Positions 8,912-16,996 of a DNA stretch of 64,000 nucleotides are shown in pieces. The notes under the pieces are model-generated. The model was not told the DNA's origin and searched no databases. It worked only from the letters and a program-made list of their open reading frames with translations. The position numbers and the translations under genes are program-made. The stretch covers positions 62,001-126,000 of the forward strand of contig NZ_JBAJHU010000004.1 of assembly GCF_036867415.1 (NCBI RefSeq), given 5' to 3'. Within the stretch, counting starts at the first letter, position 1. Each line of letters starts with the position of its first letter. This DNA is from Rossellomorea sp036867415 (GTDB lineage Bacteria > Bacillota > Bacilli > Bacillales > Bacillaceae_B).

Positions 8912-9344
8912 CCACTTTCTCCACAAATTCAAGCCTTCTTAAATTTGACAGTAAATCTTCCAAGCCGACTGTGAGATCCGTTACATTAATGGACAGCGTT
9001 ACGTTCGCTCTCCCTTGCAGCGGGATCGTCTGATGAATGGTTAAAATATTGCATCCATGCTTCGCCGTTTCACTCAGAAGATGCGACAGGGTACCTGAAC
9101 GATCTTCCAAATGAAAGAATAGCGTGATGATTCTTTCCTTCACGATCGTATGGAACGGGAAGACCGTGTCACGGTATTTGTAAAACGCGCTCCGGCTGAG
9201 ATCTACACGATTAACGGCTTCCCACACTGAGTCAGCCTTTCCTCTTTCGATCAACTCTTTGGCGTCGAGCGTTTTTTTCATCGCTTCCGGCAGCACATCT
9301 TCACGCACTAAATAAAATTTACCGTCCTGAAATTTTTTCCCCAC
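8889..9344 (-). CDS. pheB: ACT domain protein PheB
   Basis: A 151-residue protein with an N-terminal helical part (residues about 1-60, with an HTH-like segment DSVWEAVNRVDLSRSAFYKY) and a C-terminal ACT domain (from about IITLFFHLEDRSGTLSHLL). It is the B. subtilis PheB (YsxA-type) family, historically called chorismate mutase. The catalytic assignment is weak, and an amino acid sensing or regulatory role is equally likely. The start is GTG behind GGAGG. It lies 26 bp after obg. Confidence 0.9.
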   Translation of the reverse strand: MGKKFQDGKFYLVREDVLPEAMKKTLDAKELIERGKADSVWEAVNRVDLSRSAFYKYRDTVFPFHTIVKERIITLFFHLEDRSGTLSHLLSETAKHGCNILTIHQTIPLQGRANVTLSINVTDLTVGLEDLLSNLRRLEFVEKVEVLGSGA

Positions 9345-9370
9345 CGATCATTCCTCCAATACGACCAGGC

Positions 9371-10660
9371 TTAATCAACGAATTCAAATTCATATTTTAA
9401 CAAGCGTATTGTGTCTCCGTTTTCAGCACCGCGTTCACGCAAGGCTTCATCCACTCCATAAGAACGAAGCTGTCTTGCAAAACGTCTGACGGAATCTTCA
9501 CGGGAGAAATCAGTCATCTTGAACAACCGTTCAATCTTCGCACCGCTTACAACAAAGGTTCCATCCGGATCACGCGTGATCACAAAGTCGCGCTGATCTT
9601 CTTCGTGCCTGTATACCACACGGTGAATGCCTGTTTCTTCTACTTCTTCTGTGATCGGGAATTCTTCCGTGGTCTCCAACTTATCTGCCACTGCAAACAG
9701 GAGCTCCTTCAAGCCTTGTTGAGTAAATGCAGAAATCGGGAAGACAGGATAATCATCTTGAAGCTTTTCTTTAAATATTTCCAGATTTCCTTCCGCCTCC
9801 GGCATATCCATCTTGTTTGCCACGATGATTTGCGGACGTTCGGTTAAACGAAGGTTATACTGCTTCAACTCTTCATTGATTGTCAGATAATCCTCGTAAG
9901 GGTCGCGGCCTTCCATGCCGCTCATATCAATGACATGAACGATGACACGGGTTCTCTCGATATGACGAAGGAACTGATGACCGAGGCCGATTCCTTCATG
10001 AGCCCCTTCGATCAGTCCCGGCAGATCGGCCATGACAAAGCTTCTTCCATCCGCCGTTTCGACCATTCCAAGGTTCGGGACGATCGTCGTAAAGTGGTAA
10101 GAAGCGATTTTAGGTTTCGCTGCAGATACGACCGATAACAATGTTGATTTTCCAACACTGGGAAATCCGACAAGACCGACATCAGCCAGCAGTTTCAATT
10201 CCATCACGATGTAGCGTTCCTGACCCGGCTCGCCTTTTTCCGACAGCTCGGGAGCAGGATTTGCCGGAGTTGCGAATCGTGAATTCCCGCGACCGCCGCG
10301 ACCGCCTTTCGTGATGACTGCACGCTGTCCATGCTGAATCAAGTCGGCAATCGTTTCACCGGTATCATCATCTTTGACGACCGTACCCGGCGGCACTTTC
10401 ACGACCATATCTTCCGCATTTCTTCCATGCTGGTTCTTACTCATGCCATGCTCTCCGCGAGGTGCCTTGAAATGACGCTGATAACGGAAATCCATCAGCG
10501 TTCTGAGTCCTTCGTCCACTTCAAAGATGACATCGGCCCCATGACCGCCGTCCCCGCCGGCAGGACCGCCTTTAGGCACATATTTTTCACGGCGGAATGC
10601 AACCATCCCGTTACCGCCGTCTCCGCCTTTTGTATAGATCTTGACCTGATCGACAAACAT
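9371..10660 (-). CDS. obg: Obg GTPase (CgtA)
   Basis: A large essential GTPase tied to 50S ribosome assembly, the stringent response and sporulation start. It has 429 residues (428 in B. subtilis). Residues 1-158 are the Gly-rich Obg fold (GGDGGNGMV, GGPAGGDGGHG). The G domain has GFPSVGKST (165-173), DLPG (212-215) and NKMD (about 283-286). A C-terminal OCT domain follows from about residue 350. It sits between spo0B and pheB, as in B. subtilis, and the context with rpmA/rplU fits its ribosome role. Confidence 0.97.
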   Translation of the reverse strand: MFVDQVKIYTKGGDGGNGMVAFRREKYVPKGGPAGGDGGHGADVIFEVDEGLRTLMDFRYQRHFKAPRGEHGMSKNQHGRNAEDMVVKVPPGTVVKDDDTGETIADLIQHGQRAVITKGGRGGRGNSRFATPANPAPELSEKGEPGQERYIVMELKLLADVGLVGFPSVGKSTLLSVVSAAKPKIASYHFTTIVPNLGMVETADGRSFVMADLPGLIEGAHEGIGLGHQFLRHIERTRVIVHVIDMSGMEGRDPYEDYLTINEELKQYNLRLTERPQIIVANKMDMPEAEGNLEIFKEKLQDDYPVFPISAFTQQGLKELLFAVADKLETTEEFPITEEVEETGIHRVVYRHEEDQRDFVITRDPDGTFVVSGAKIERLFKMTDFSREDSVRRFARQLRSYGVDEALRERGAENGDTIRLLKYEFEFVD

Positions 10661-10707
10661 ACTTTCACTCCTAACTTATCCATCACGTTGATATCATTAT
10701 GTAAATG

Positions 10708-11241
10708 CTATTCAACTGAAAGATGAATCACAAACGCTTCATTTTGAAGCAGTTCCGTCTCTATATTTTGTCCGTTTTCCAGTTTATTTTTAATCCATTC
10801 TTCCAAACCATCCGTTTCTTTTAGTATACCTGTGAAATCGAATATAAAACGGGGATTTTCCTCGGAAAGGTTGATGATTAAAGAAAGCTGGTTTTCCGCT
10901 TTGGCCACTGCATTGGATTCAATAAGTTCCATAACCTCTTTGCATAAGAGGACGAGCTTTCGATCGTTAAGCGTCCGGGCATACTCTGTCTGCCCGACTT
11001 CGAACTCCAATTTCACCAAATGGGTCGACCAATTATATGTTAAAATCCATTCTGCCAATAATGGAAGTTTCAGATTTGATAGCTTTGATTCATTTTGCGC
11101 CGAGAGTACCATGGTATCTATGACTTGTTTGGCACGCTCCACCCGATCTAACTCAAGATTGCCTTTGATTAACTGCAGATCGTTCATCCAATCATGACGG
11201 GCATGTCTCAATGCGTCCACTATACCCCAATTTTCGCTCAT
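10708..11241 (-). CDS. spo0B: Spo0B sporulation phosphotransferase
   Basis: Passes phosphate from Spo0F-P to Spo0A in the sporulation phosphorelay. The 177-residue protein has the phosphorylated histidine at His16 in LRHARHDWMNDLQLIKGN; the RHDWMN core is the family hallmark and resembles the dimerisation helix of histidine kinases. The C-terminal half is a kinase-like fold without ATP-binding motifs. The start ATG follows GGAG. It is 47 bp upstream of obg. The first residues are shorter than in B. subtilis, where the same His is at 30. Confidence 0.93.
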   Translation of the reverse strand: MSENWGIVDALRHARHDWMNDLQLIKGNLELDRVERAKQVIDTMVLSAQNESKLSNLKLPLLAEWILTYNWSTHLVKLEFEVGQTEYARTLNDRKLVLLCKEVMELIESNAVAKAENQLSLIINLSEENPRFIFDFTGILKETDGLEEWIKNKLENGQNIETELLQNEAFVIHLSVE

Positions 11242-11504
11242 ATAATAACTCCTATACTTTATGTGCTATTAGTTAGTATATCAAAGATGAGCATGCTTCG
11301 TATATTGTTTATGAAAAAAGTGTCGAAGGAACGGTATTCAGGACGGGCACGTTGAGTATCATGATCGGCGCAGCGAAATGCAGAAGTTGATCATAATGCA
11401 CCGTTAGTTGAAAATAAGACCTAGATGGTTGAAAAATACAAATCATCGTTCGTTCAAAACAAGTCGAAAAATGGCCAGTTTTCAAGTTTTCTCCACAAAA
11501 AAAT
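11242..11504. other. intergenic region between rpmA and spo0B
   Basis: About 260 bp without a supported gene. It must hold the spo0B-obg promoter; TATACT-like boxes lie 30-40 bp before spo0B but have no convincing -35 partner. Nothing else is visible. Confidence 0.5.
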
Positions 11505-11535
11505 AAAACTCTAACCGAAAGTCGGTTAGAGTTTT
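11505..11535. terminator. terminator after rpmA
   Basis: A perfect 14-bp inverted repeat (AAAACTCTAACCGA with TCGGTTAGAGTTTT), loop AAG, with A/T runs on both sides. It ends the rplU-prp-rpmA transcript. Confidence 0.9.
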
Positions 11536-11551
11536 CGTTAAAGATATGCGA

Positions 11552-11842
11552 TTAAGCTTCATTCGCAACAGGGTATACGCTCACTTTTTTCTTGTCACGA
11601 CCCATGCGTTCGAAACGAACAACACCGTCTGTTTTAGCAAAAAGTGTATCGTCACCGCCACGGCCAACGTTCAAACCCGGATAGATCTTTGTACCGCGTT
11701 GACGGTAAAGAATCGATCCGCCTGTAACCATTTGTCCGTCTGCACGCTTAGCACCAAGACGCTTAGAGATAGAGTCACGACCATTTTTAGTCGAACCTAC
11801 TCCTTTTTTAGACGCGAAAAACTGAAGGTCTAATCTTAACAT
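11552..11842 (-). CDS. rpmA: 50S ribosomal protein L27 (with N-terminal pre-sequence)
   Basis: Ribosomal protein near the peptidyl transferase centre. The start is ATG at 11842; a GTG nine bases upstream lies inside the ribosome site GGAGGTGG and is rejected. The 96-residue protein begins MLRLDLQFFASKKGVGSTKN, which is the Firmicute L27 extension that must be cut after Phe-Phe to expose the mature N-terminus. In S. aureus the Prp protease makes this cut, and prp is the gene directly upstream here. The rest (KRADGQ, GSILYRQRGTKIYPG) is standard L27. Confidence 0.97.
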   Translation of the reverse strand: MLRLDLQFFASKKGVGSTKNGRDSISKRLGAKRADGQMVTGGSILYRQRGTKIYPGLNVGRGGDDTLFAKTDGVVRFERMGRDKKKVSVYPVANEA

Positions 11843-11854
11843 CTGTTCCACCTC

Positions 11855-12187
11855 CTACTTTTTGAAGGTTATTTTAATGAAATCACGATAGTCTCTTTCA
11901 ATTGTCTGCAGGCTGATCACCATACTACTGAGCAGCAGCTGGACCTTCATATCCGTTTCTTCCGATAAGCCGTCAGGGATGACGCAGCTCAAAAATCCCC
12001 CATCGGCAGATTGCTCGATTAAAGGTTCTACACCGGTTAATGACATAATGGCATTAACACTTCCGAATGAAACAGCTGAGGCACCGGCACAAACGATATC
12101 CTGCCCATGTTCGGCAAAATCTGCATGACCGTCCATAGAAAAAGAACGAATTCTTTCGCCGGACTTCTCAACGTAAACGTTAATCAT
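11855..12187 (-). CDS. prp: Prp cysteine protease for L27 processing (YsxB)
   Basis: A 110-residue protease that removes the L27 N-terminal extension. The catalytic pair is His21 (MDGHADFAEHG) and Cys33 (DIVCAGASAVSFG), spaced as in S. aureus Prp. It lies 11 bp after rplU and just ahead of rpmA, whose product is its substrate. The ribosome site is weak, which suggests coupling to rplU translation. Confidence 0.93.
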   Translation of the reverse strand: MINVYVEKSGERIRSFSMDGHADFAEHGQDIVCAGASAVSFGSVNAIMSLTGVEPLIEQSADGGFLSCVIPDGLSEETDMKVQLLLSSMVISLQTIERDYRDFIKITFKK

Positions 12188-12198
12188 TCAATCACGCC

Positions 12199-12507
12199 TT
12201 ACGCGTTGATTTTGTCAATTACAACTTTAGTGTAAGGTTGACGGTGACCTTGCTTACGACGGTAGTTCTTCTTAGGCTTGTACTTGAATACTACAAGCTT
12301 TTTCGCGCGGCCTTGTTTTTCAACCTTCGCTGTTACAGTAGCTCCACCCACTAATGGACTTCCTACCTTCACATCGTCACCACCAACGAAAAGAACCTTG
12401 TCGAATGTTACCGTATCACCTTCACCTGCGTTTAGCTTTTCGATGTAGATTGCTTGACCAGCTTCTACACGGATTTGCTTACCACCTGTTTCGATAATTG
12501 CGTACAT
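12199..12507 (-). CDS. rplU: 50S ribosomal protein L21
   Basis: A 102-residue 23S rRNA-binding protein. It opens MYAIIETGGKQIRVEAG and ends in the basic C-terminus FKYKPKKNYRRKQGHRQPYT, both diagnostic of L21. The start ATG follows AAGGAGG. It is the first gene of the rplU-prp-rpmA operon and is preceded by a structured leader and a good sigma-A promoter. Confidence 0.98.
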   Translation of the reverse strand: MYAIIETGGKQIRVEAGQAIYIEKLNAGEGDTVTFDKVLFVGGDDVKVGSPLVGGATVTAKVEKQGRAKKLVVFKYKPKKNYRRKQGHRQPYTKVVIDKINA

Positions 12508-12620
12508 AATCGCACCTCCTTATAAACTCAGACTCGCCAATCACAGGTGCTGGATCTCTCCACACTTTAAGACCTGTTCTGAGCGGTTGTAGCACGGGTG
12601 CTACAATCAATAACATTAGA
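12508..12620 (-). promoter_or_regulatory. L21-type leader RNA of rplU
   Basis: The 5' untranslated region of rplU holds a perfect hairpin (TTGTAGCAC-CC-GTGCTACAA at 12587-12606) and further paired segments (ACAGGTC and CAGCACCTGTG regions) ahead of the ribosome site. Firmicutes have a conserved L21 leader at this place, thought to give autoregulation. I assign it by position and structure; a covariance model search would confirm it. Confidence 0.65.
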
Positions 12621-12650
12621 ATCCTATCACAATTCGAGAGTGTGTGTCAA
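12621..12650 (-). promoter_or_regulatory. sigma-A promoter of rplU-prp-rpmA
   Basis: TTGACA (12645-12650) and TAGGAT (12621-12626) with an 18-bp spacer, just upstream of the L21 leader. Confidence 0.65.
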
Positions 12651-12665
12651 TATAATTCCCGAAAT

Positions 12666-14111
12666 TCATATAATCTTTGCGATTTGATAATGCGGATGTG
12701 AAAGTTCGATGACTTTAAGATCAAGCTTACTATTCAGTGCTTTCTCAAGTCTTCTCACATGTTGATTGTCAATGCCGGTAAACACATCAAGTACATCCTT
12801 CGTTGCTTCTATGGTGATGTTCGCTGTGTCGTTGCCCTGGTATTCCCACAGATCCCTCTCCAGTTGAAATGCTTTGCTCTCTGGGCTGACGATCCTGCCG
12901 GTTCCGCTGCACACAGGACATGGTACGGTTAAATATTCACGCAGAGATGGCCTTGTTCTTTTTCTTGTCAGTTCGAGGACTCCCAGTGAAGTAAATCCCA
13001 AAACGTTCGTTCGCTGTGAATCAGCTTGAAGAGCTTCGCTGAAGAGTGACAGCACCTCCTGACGGTGACTTTCTTTTTTCATGTCGATGAAATCAATCAG
13101 GATGATCCCGCTGATATTCCTGAGGACCAATTGCTTCGCCATCTCCACTGCAGCAAGTTTATTTGTCTGCAATACGGTTTGTTCGAGATCATCTTTACCC
13201 GTGAATTTACCCGAGTTGACGTCCACGACAGTCAGCGCTTCTGTCGATTCAATGAGCAGAAATGCACCGTTCTCAAGCCAGACCACTTTTTTTAAGGCGT
13301 TTTTCCAAACAGCAGCAACCCCGAAATGGTGAAAAATATTTTCATTTTGCCGATAAAGCTCGATCGACCATTTTTCGCTGTATTGAGCATTGATCCAAGT
13401 CTTCAAGTGTTCAAAGCAGGAGAAGTCATCTACATATATGTTCCCGCCTTTACCTCTTTTCAATTGTTCAAACAAGTCCGTATAGAATGCGTCTTCTTTA
13501 TATAAGAGAGCAGGAGCTTTACTGCGCCGGCTCAATCCCTCGAGTGCACGGAACCGGGTTCGCAGCGCTTCCAGTTCTTCCGTCAACTCTTTCCATTCGG
13601 CCGTTGAAGCATTCGTACGGAAAACAATGCCTTCTTTTTCATTTTTCCACTCTTTTCCCGCCCGTTTAAGGTCCCGTCTTTTCGTTTCATCAAGTTTCTT
13701 TGATACGGCGATATAATGGCCTTCAGGCATATAGACAAGATGCTCGCCTTTCAGTTCAATCACAGCCGACAATTTCGGGCCTTTGGTCCCTGCCGCATCC
13801 TTCGTCACCTGTACAAGGAGTTTTTGCCCTTCATGCACACATTTCCCGATCGGCAAAGCAGTATCTCCGCTGTGATAAGCTTCGATGTTTTGAGGGAATT
13901 CCTTTTCGTGGAGATAGCCGTTTTTATCATGGCCGATATCCACAAAGGCTGCGCCAAGACCCTTTTGCACCTTGACAACTTTCCCATAATAAATATTCCC
14001 GGTCAGTGTTTCTTCCTGGGGCTGATACGTATAGAGTCCGCTGACCTTTTGATCTTTACGCAGAACCCAGCGTTTTTCCCTTCCTTTTCCATGCACAATG
14101 ATTTCTTCCAA
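12666..14111 (-). CDS. rng: ribonuclease G/E family protein Rng
   Basis: An endoribonuclease of the RNase E/G family. I choose TTG (14109-14111) behind AGAGGGG because the family starts near EIIVHGKGREKRWV; an ATG at 14168 would add 19 unmatched residues. An S1 domain covers about residues 30-120 (GKVVKVQKGLGAAFVDIG). The catalytic metal-binding Asp residues lie in VVDVNSGKFTG and ILIDFIDMK, and the Zn-link in CPVCSGTGR. B. subtilis lacks this gene, although several other Bacillaceae carry it between rplU and spoIVFB. Confidence 0.9.
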   Translation of the reverse strand: MEEIIVHGKGREKRWVLRKDQKVSGLYTYQPQEETLTGNIYYGKVVKVQKGLGAAFVDIGHDKNGYLHEKEFPQNIEAYHSGDTALPIGKCVHEGQKLLVQVTKDAAGTKGPKLSAVIELKGEHLVYMPEGHYIAVSKKLDETKRRDLKRAGKEWKNEKEGIVFRTNASTAEWKELTEELEALRTRFRALEGLSRRSKAPALLYKEDAFYTDLFEQLKRGKGGNIYVDDFSCFEHLKTWINAQYSEKWSIELYRQNENIFHHFGVAAVWKNALKKVVWLENGAFLLIESTEALTVVDVNSGKFTGKDDLEQTVLQTNKLAAVEMAKQLVLRNISGIILIDFIDMKKESHRQEVLSLFSEALQADSQRTNVLGFTSLGVLELTRKRTRPSLREYLTVPCPVCSGTGRIVSPESKAFQLERDLWEYQGNDTANITIEATKDVLDVFTGIDNQHVRRLEKALNSKLDLKVIELSHPHYQIAKII

Positions 14112-14215
14112 CGGACGACCCCTCTTTCTGTATAAGTCAAAAGAAAAAGGATTGACTTCGATCGTCAAACCTTTGTATTATCTACTATTCACTTTATACA
14201 GTCTTCTGGCATTCG

Positions 14216-15082
14216 TCAATAAAGGTAGAGCAGGTCCTTTGTTTTGGCATCGGTCATTTTTTCCGCAAAGAATGCATGAAGAAGTTCATATTCATCAAGC
14301 TTCCCCACTTCCATCCCTCCATCAAGGACGACAAGTGGATGCTTCACCCCGCGTTGAAATCGTTCCACTACCGTCAGGAGTGTATCCTCTCCTTCGATGG
14401 GCAGGGGTTTCAAATCGGCGAATTGATGACTGTTGCCATAATAACGTTCCAACAGAAACTTCATGAAGGTAAACCTTCTCTGCTTCCAGTCCATCCATAG
14501 TGAAAAATAGAGAAAGGATAACACAATCCAAAGATTCAAATGAAATGGAGCGATTACAAGTACGGTTAAATGAAACAAGATCAGCAGAGACAAGGAACTG
14601 ATCAGCGTCATTTCATATGCTTTAAGGTATGTGTATTTAAGCGATAAAAGCAGCGAAATCAGCTTTCCGCCGTCAAGCGGCCAAATCGGAAGAAGATTGA
14701 AGAGCAGTACCATCAGATTAAATTGAAAAAAGAGTGTGAATAACTCCTCGCTGATGAAGCTTCCCTGCATCAGGATCCATCCAGCCCCCACGAGCCAGAT
14801 ATGTTGAAGCGGTCCCGAAATGATCACCCAGAATTCCTCATGAAGCGAGCGGTTCCCGTGTTCATCCATTTCAGCCACTCCCCCAAATGGGAGGAGCGCA
14901 ATTCTTTTCACTCTCCACGAATAATGCTGAGCCATCATTCCATGCCCCAATTCGTGAATTGTAATGATGAAGAGAAGCATGATCAACTCAAGGAAATGAG
15001 CTGTCGCTATGCCGATCGCCATGACAAGCCAGAGCAGTGGATGAATATAAAGTTTCTTTACCGCCGAAGTAAAATTAGTCAA
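14216..15082 (-). CDS. spoIVFB: SpoIVFB, intramembrane metalloprotease for pro-sigma-K
   Basis: A site-2-protease family enzyme of the outer forespore membrane that cuts pro-sigma-K. It has 288 residues, as in B. subtilis, with the zinc motif H43-E44-L-G-H47 in a membrane helix and Asp137 in the second motif LPIWPLDGGK, all at the B. subtilis numbers. Several hydrophobic helices span the first 200 residues, and a CBS-like cytoplasmic tail follows. It overlaps spoIVFA by 8 bp, so the pair is coupled. Confidence 0.96.
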   Translation of the reverse strand: MTNFTSAVKKLYIHPLLWLVMAIGIATAHFLELIMLLFIITIHELGHGMMAQHYSWRVKRIALLPFGGVAEMDEHGNRSLHEEFWVIISGPLQHIWLVGAGWILMQGSFISEELFTLFFQFNLMVLLFNLLPIWPLDGGKLISLLLSLKYTYLKAYEMTLISSLSLLILFHLTVLVIAPFHLNLWIVLSFLYFSLWMDWKQRRFTFMKFLLERYYGNSHQFADLKPLPIEGEDTLLTVVERFQRGVKHPLVVLDGGMEVGKLDEYELLHAFFAEKMTDAKTKDLLYLY

Positions 15083-15863
15083 ATGATATCACCTGTATCG
15101 GGTCGATGAATTCATCACCCATTTTAATGGCCAAATAAAATTCCCCGGAGACATCGCTTTCCCCGCTGGTTGAAACTTTTCCCAATGATGAGCCTTTGTC
15201 GACATATTCATATTGATTTACTTCAATTGATTCGAGATGACCATACCAGGATTCCGACTTATCTTTGTGCTGGACGACGACTGTATTGCCAAGCTTATCT
15301 TTCTTTCCTGCAAAAATAACCAGACCTCCCTTCATCGCTGCCACATCTTCTCCAAATTCGGTTTCAAGCATGATGCCCTGTCCATTTGTCTTAAAATTCT
15401 CTACCACTTTTCCGGAAGCCGGCTGTGCATATTCCTCTGTGGTAACAGCGGAAGAAGGGTTTTTATCCTCAGATCCTCCCGGGAGTAATGCCAATGGCTT
15501 ACCGAACTGATCCTCATACCAGGAAGATATCGCGGCAAATTGGAATTCTGTTTCCATCGCCCTGTTCACAGCCGTCTTCGCCTCATCAAAAACAGGAGAA
15601 GGGCTCTTGAACATAATCGCTGTAATCAAAACCATGATGCCCGCACCTAAGATCTTCAACATGAAGGTCTCTTTTTTGAATAAGGGGTGAAATCCTTCCG
15701 GGGGTGGTCCGCCTTCAAAGCTTGAATACCGCTCTGATCCATAGCGTTCTTCATCACTCGGCAGAAAGTAAGAACCCTGCGTGTATCCACGCTGAGAAGT
15801 CATATTATTCGTTTTCTTCCTTTTAGCGATCCGCTTTCTTATTTCATCCGCTCGATTCCCCAT
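15075..15863 (-). CDS. spoIVFA: SpoIVFA, regulator of SpoIVFB
   Basis: A membrane protein that holds SpoIVFB inactive until a forespore signal arrives. The start is ATG at 15863 (MGNRADEIRKRIAKRKK); an ATG nine bases earlier abuts the AAGGA ribosome site too closely. A basic cytoplasmic N-terminus is followed by one helix (LKILGAGIMVLITAIMF, residues about 70-90) and an extracytoplasmic LytM/M23-like domain (GGLVIFAGKKDKLGNTVVV, SWYGHL). The LytM catalytic residues are incomplete, as is usual for SpoIVFA. A sigma-E-type promoter lies upstream. Confidence 0.93.
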   Translation of the reverse strand: MGNRADEIRKRIAKRKKTNNMTSQRGYTQGSYFLPSDEERYGSERYSSFEGGPPPEGFHPLFKKETFMLKILGAGIMVLITAIMFKSPSPVFDEAKTAVNRAMETEFQFAAISSWYEDQFGKPLALLPGGSEDKNPSSAVTTEEYAQPASGKVVENFKTNGQGIMLETEFGEDVAAMKGGLVIFAGKKDKLGNTVVVQHKDKSESWYGHLESIEVNQYEYVDKGSSLGKVSTSGESDVSGEFYLAIKMGDEFIDPIQVISFD

Positions 15864-15934
15864 GAACACCATTCCTTTTTATAAGGTATTGTCCAGCTCA
15901 GCGCCAAACGATTCTGATTTTTTTCGCATGCTAC

Positions 15935-15963
15935 AATGTATGACTTGTCCGAAGGGATTATTC
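15935..15963 (-). promoter_or_regulatory. sigma-E type promoter of spoIVFA-spoIVFB
   Basis: On the minus strand GAATAAT, 14 bp, then CATACATT. This fits the sigma-E pattern kmATAtt-N14-CATACAnT, and the spoIVF operon is sigma-E dependent in B. subtilis. It lies about 72 bp before the spoIVFA start. Confidence 0.7.
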
Positions 15964-16005
15964 ATGAAAGAAAACAAAATTGGCGATGAGAGGGCGGACT
16001 GGGTG

Positions 16006-16123
16006 GTGCCTGGCTCAAAACACACCATTTGTGCCTGGCTCAAAACACACCATTTGTGCCTGGCTCAAAACACACCATTTGTGCCTGGCTCAAAACACAC
16101 CATTTGTGCCTGGCTCAAAACAC
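16006..16123. repeat. 25-bp tandem repeat between spoIVFA and minD
   Basis: Units start at 16006, 16031, 16056, 16081 and 16106. Four are complete and identical, the fifth stops after 18 bp. Each opens GTGCCTGGCTCAAAACAC and ends CACCATTT. There are no spacers, so it is not a CRISPR array. It sits between the sigma-E promoter and the minD terminator. Confidence 0.95.
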
Positions 16124-16131
16124 GGATGCAT

Positions 16132-16174
16132 GTAAAAAAACCCGACAATGTCCGGGTGGACACTATCGGGTTTC
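16132..16174 (-). terminator. terminator after minD
   Basis: A 16-bp stem with two mismatches (AAACCCGATAGTGTCC with GGACATTGTCGGGTTT on the minus strand), then a run of eight T. It ends the mreBCD-minCD transcripts. Confidence 0.85.
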
Positions 16175-16191
16175 TGATTTCTATTAATCTG

Positions 16192-16995
16192 TCAGGCTTT
16201 GACTCCGAAAAGCTTTTTGATTTTTGTGAAGACGCCTGATTTGCTCTCTTCAAGCGATTGCAGGGGCACGGATTCACCAAGGATCCGTCTCGCGATATTC
16301 CGGTAAGAAATGGACGCTTTGCTTGTAGAATCAAGTGCGATCGGCTCACCTTTATTAGACGATTTGATGACATTGTCATCGTCCGCGACAATCCCAAGAA
16401 GGTCGATTGAAAGATGGGCAGTGATTTCATCCACATCAAGCATTTCACCATTTTTCATCATATGGCTGCGTATCCGATTGATGATCAGTTTAGGCGGTTC
16501 GATCTCCTCTTTCTCAAGCAGTCCGATGATCCGGTCTGCATCACGGACAGCGGAGATTTCCGGAGTGGTCACAACGATGGCGCGGTCCGCACCCGCCACT
16601 GCATTCTTGTATCCCTGCTCGATTCCGGCAGGGCAGTCAATGATGATGTAATCATAGTCCTGCTTCAGATCCAGCACCAGCTTCTTCATCTGTTCTGGAT
16701 TCACCGCTGATTTATCACTTGTCTGTGCTGCAGGGAGCAGGAACAATTTGTCCTCGAACCGTTTATCCTTCACCAGTGCCTGATGAACTTTACAGCGCCC
16801 TTCCACGACATCGACTAAATCATATATGATTCTGTTTTCGAGCCCCATCACAACATCAAGGTTCCTGAGACCGATATCCGTATCAATCAGACACACTTTT
16901 TTCCCTTGTAGAGCTAATGCTGTACCAACATTGGCAGAAGTAGTCGTCTTACCGACCCCGCCTTTACCTGAAGTAACAACTATGGCTTCACCCAC
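16192..16995 (-). CDS. minD: septum site-determining ATPase MinD
   Basis: A membrane-bound ATPase that recruits MinC and blocks division at the poles. It has 267 residues (268 in B. subtilis), with the deviant Walker A motif GKGGVGKTTTSAN at 10-22 and Walker B-like DYIIIDCPAG. The C-terminal amphipathic helix SGVFTKIKKLFGVKA is the membrane-targeting sequence. The start is GTG behind AAAGGAGG. It follows minC by one base. Confidence 0.97.
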   Translation of the reverse strand: MGEAIVVTSGKGGVGKTTTSANVGTALALQGKKVCLIDTDIGLRNLDVVMGLENRIIYDLVDVVEGRCKVHQALVKDKRFEDKLFLLPAAQTSDKSAVNPEQMKKLVLDLKQDYDYIIIDCPAGIEQGYKNAVAGADRAIVVTTPEISAVRDADRIIGLLEKEEIEPPKLIINRIRSHMMKNGEMLDVDEITAHLSIDLLGIVADDDNVIKSSNKGEPIALDSTSKASISYRNIARRILGESVPLQSLEESKSGVFTKIKKLFGVKA

Positions 16996-16996
16996 A

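Noticed and set aside
16006..16123. Possible CRISPR array
   Set aside because: Repeat units abut directly with no spacers, and no cas genes are near.
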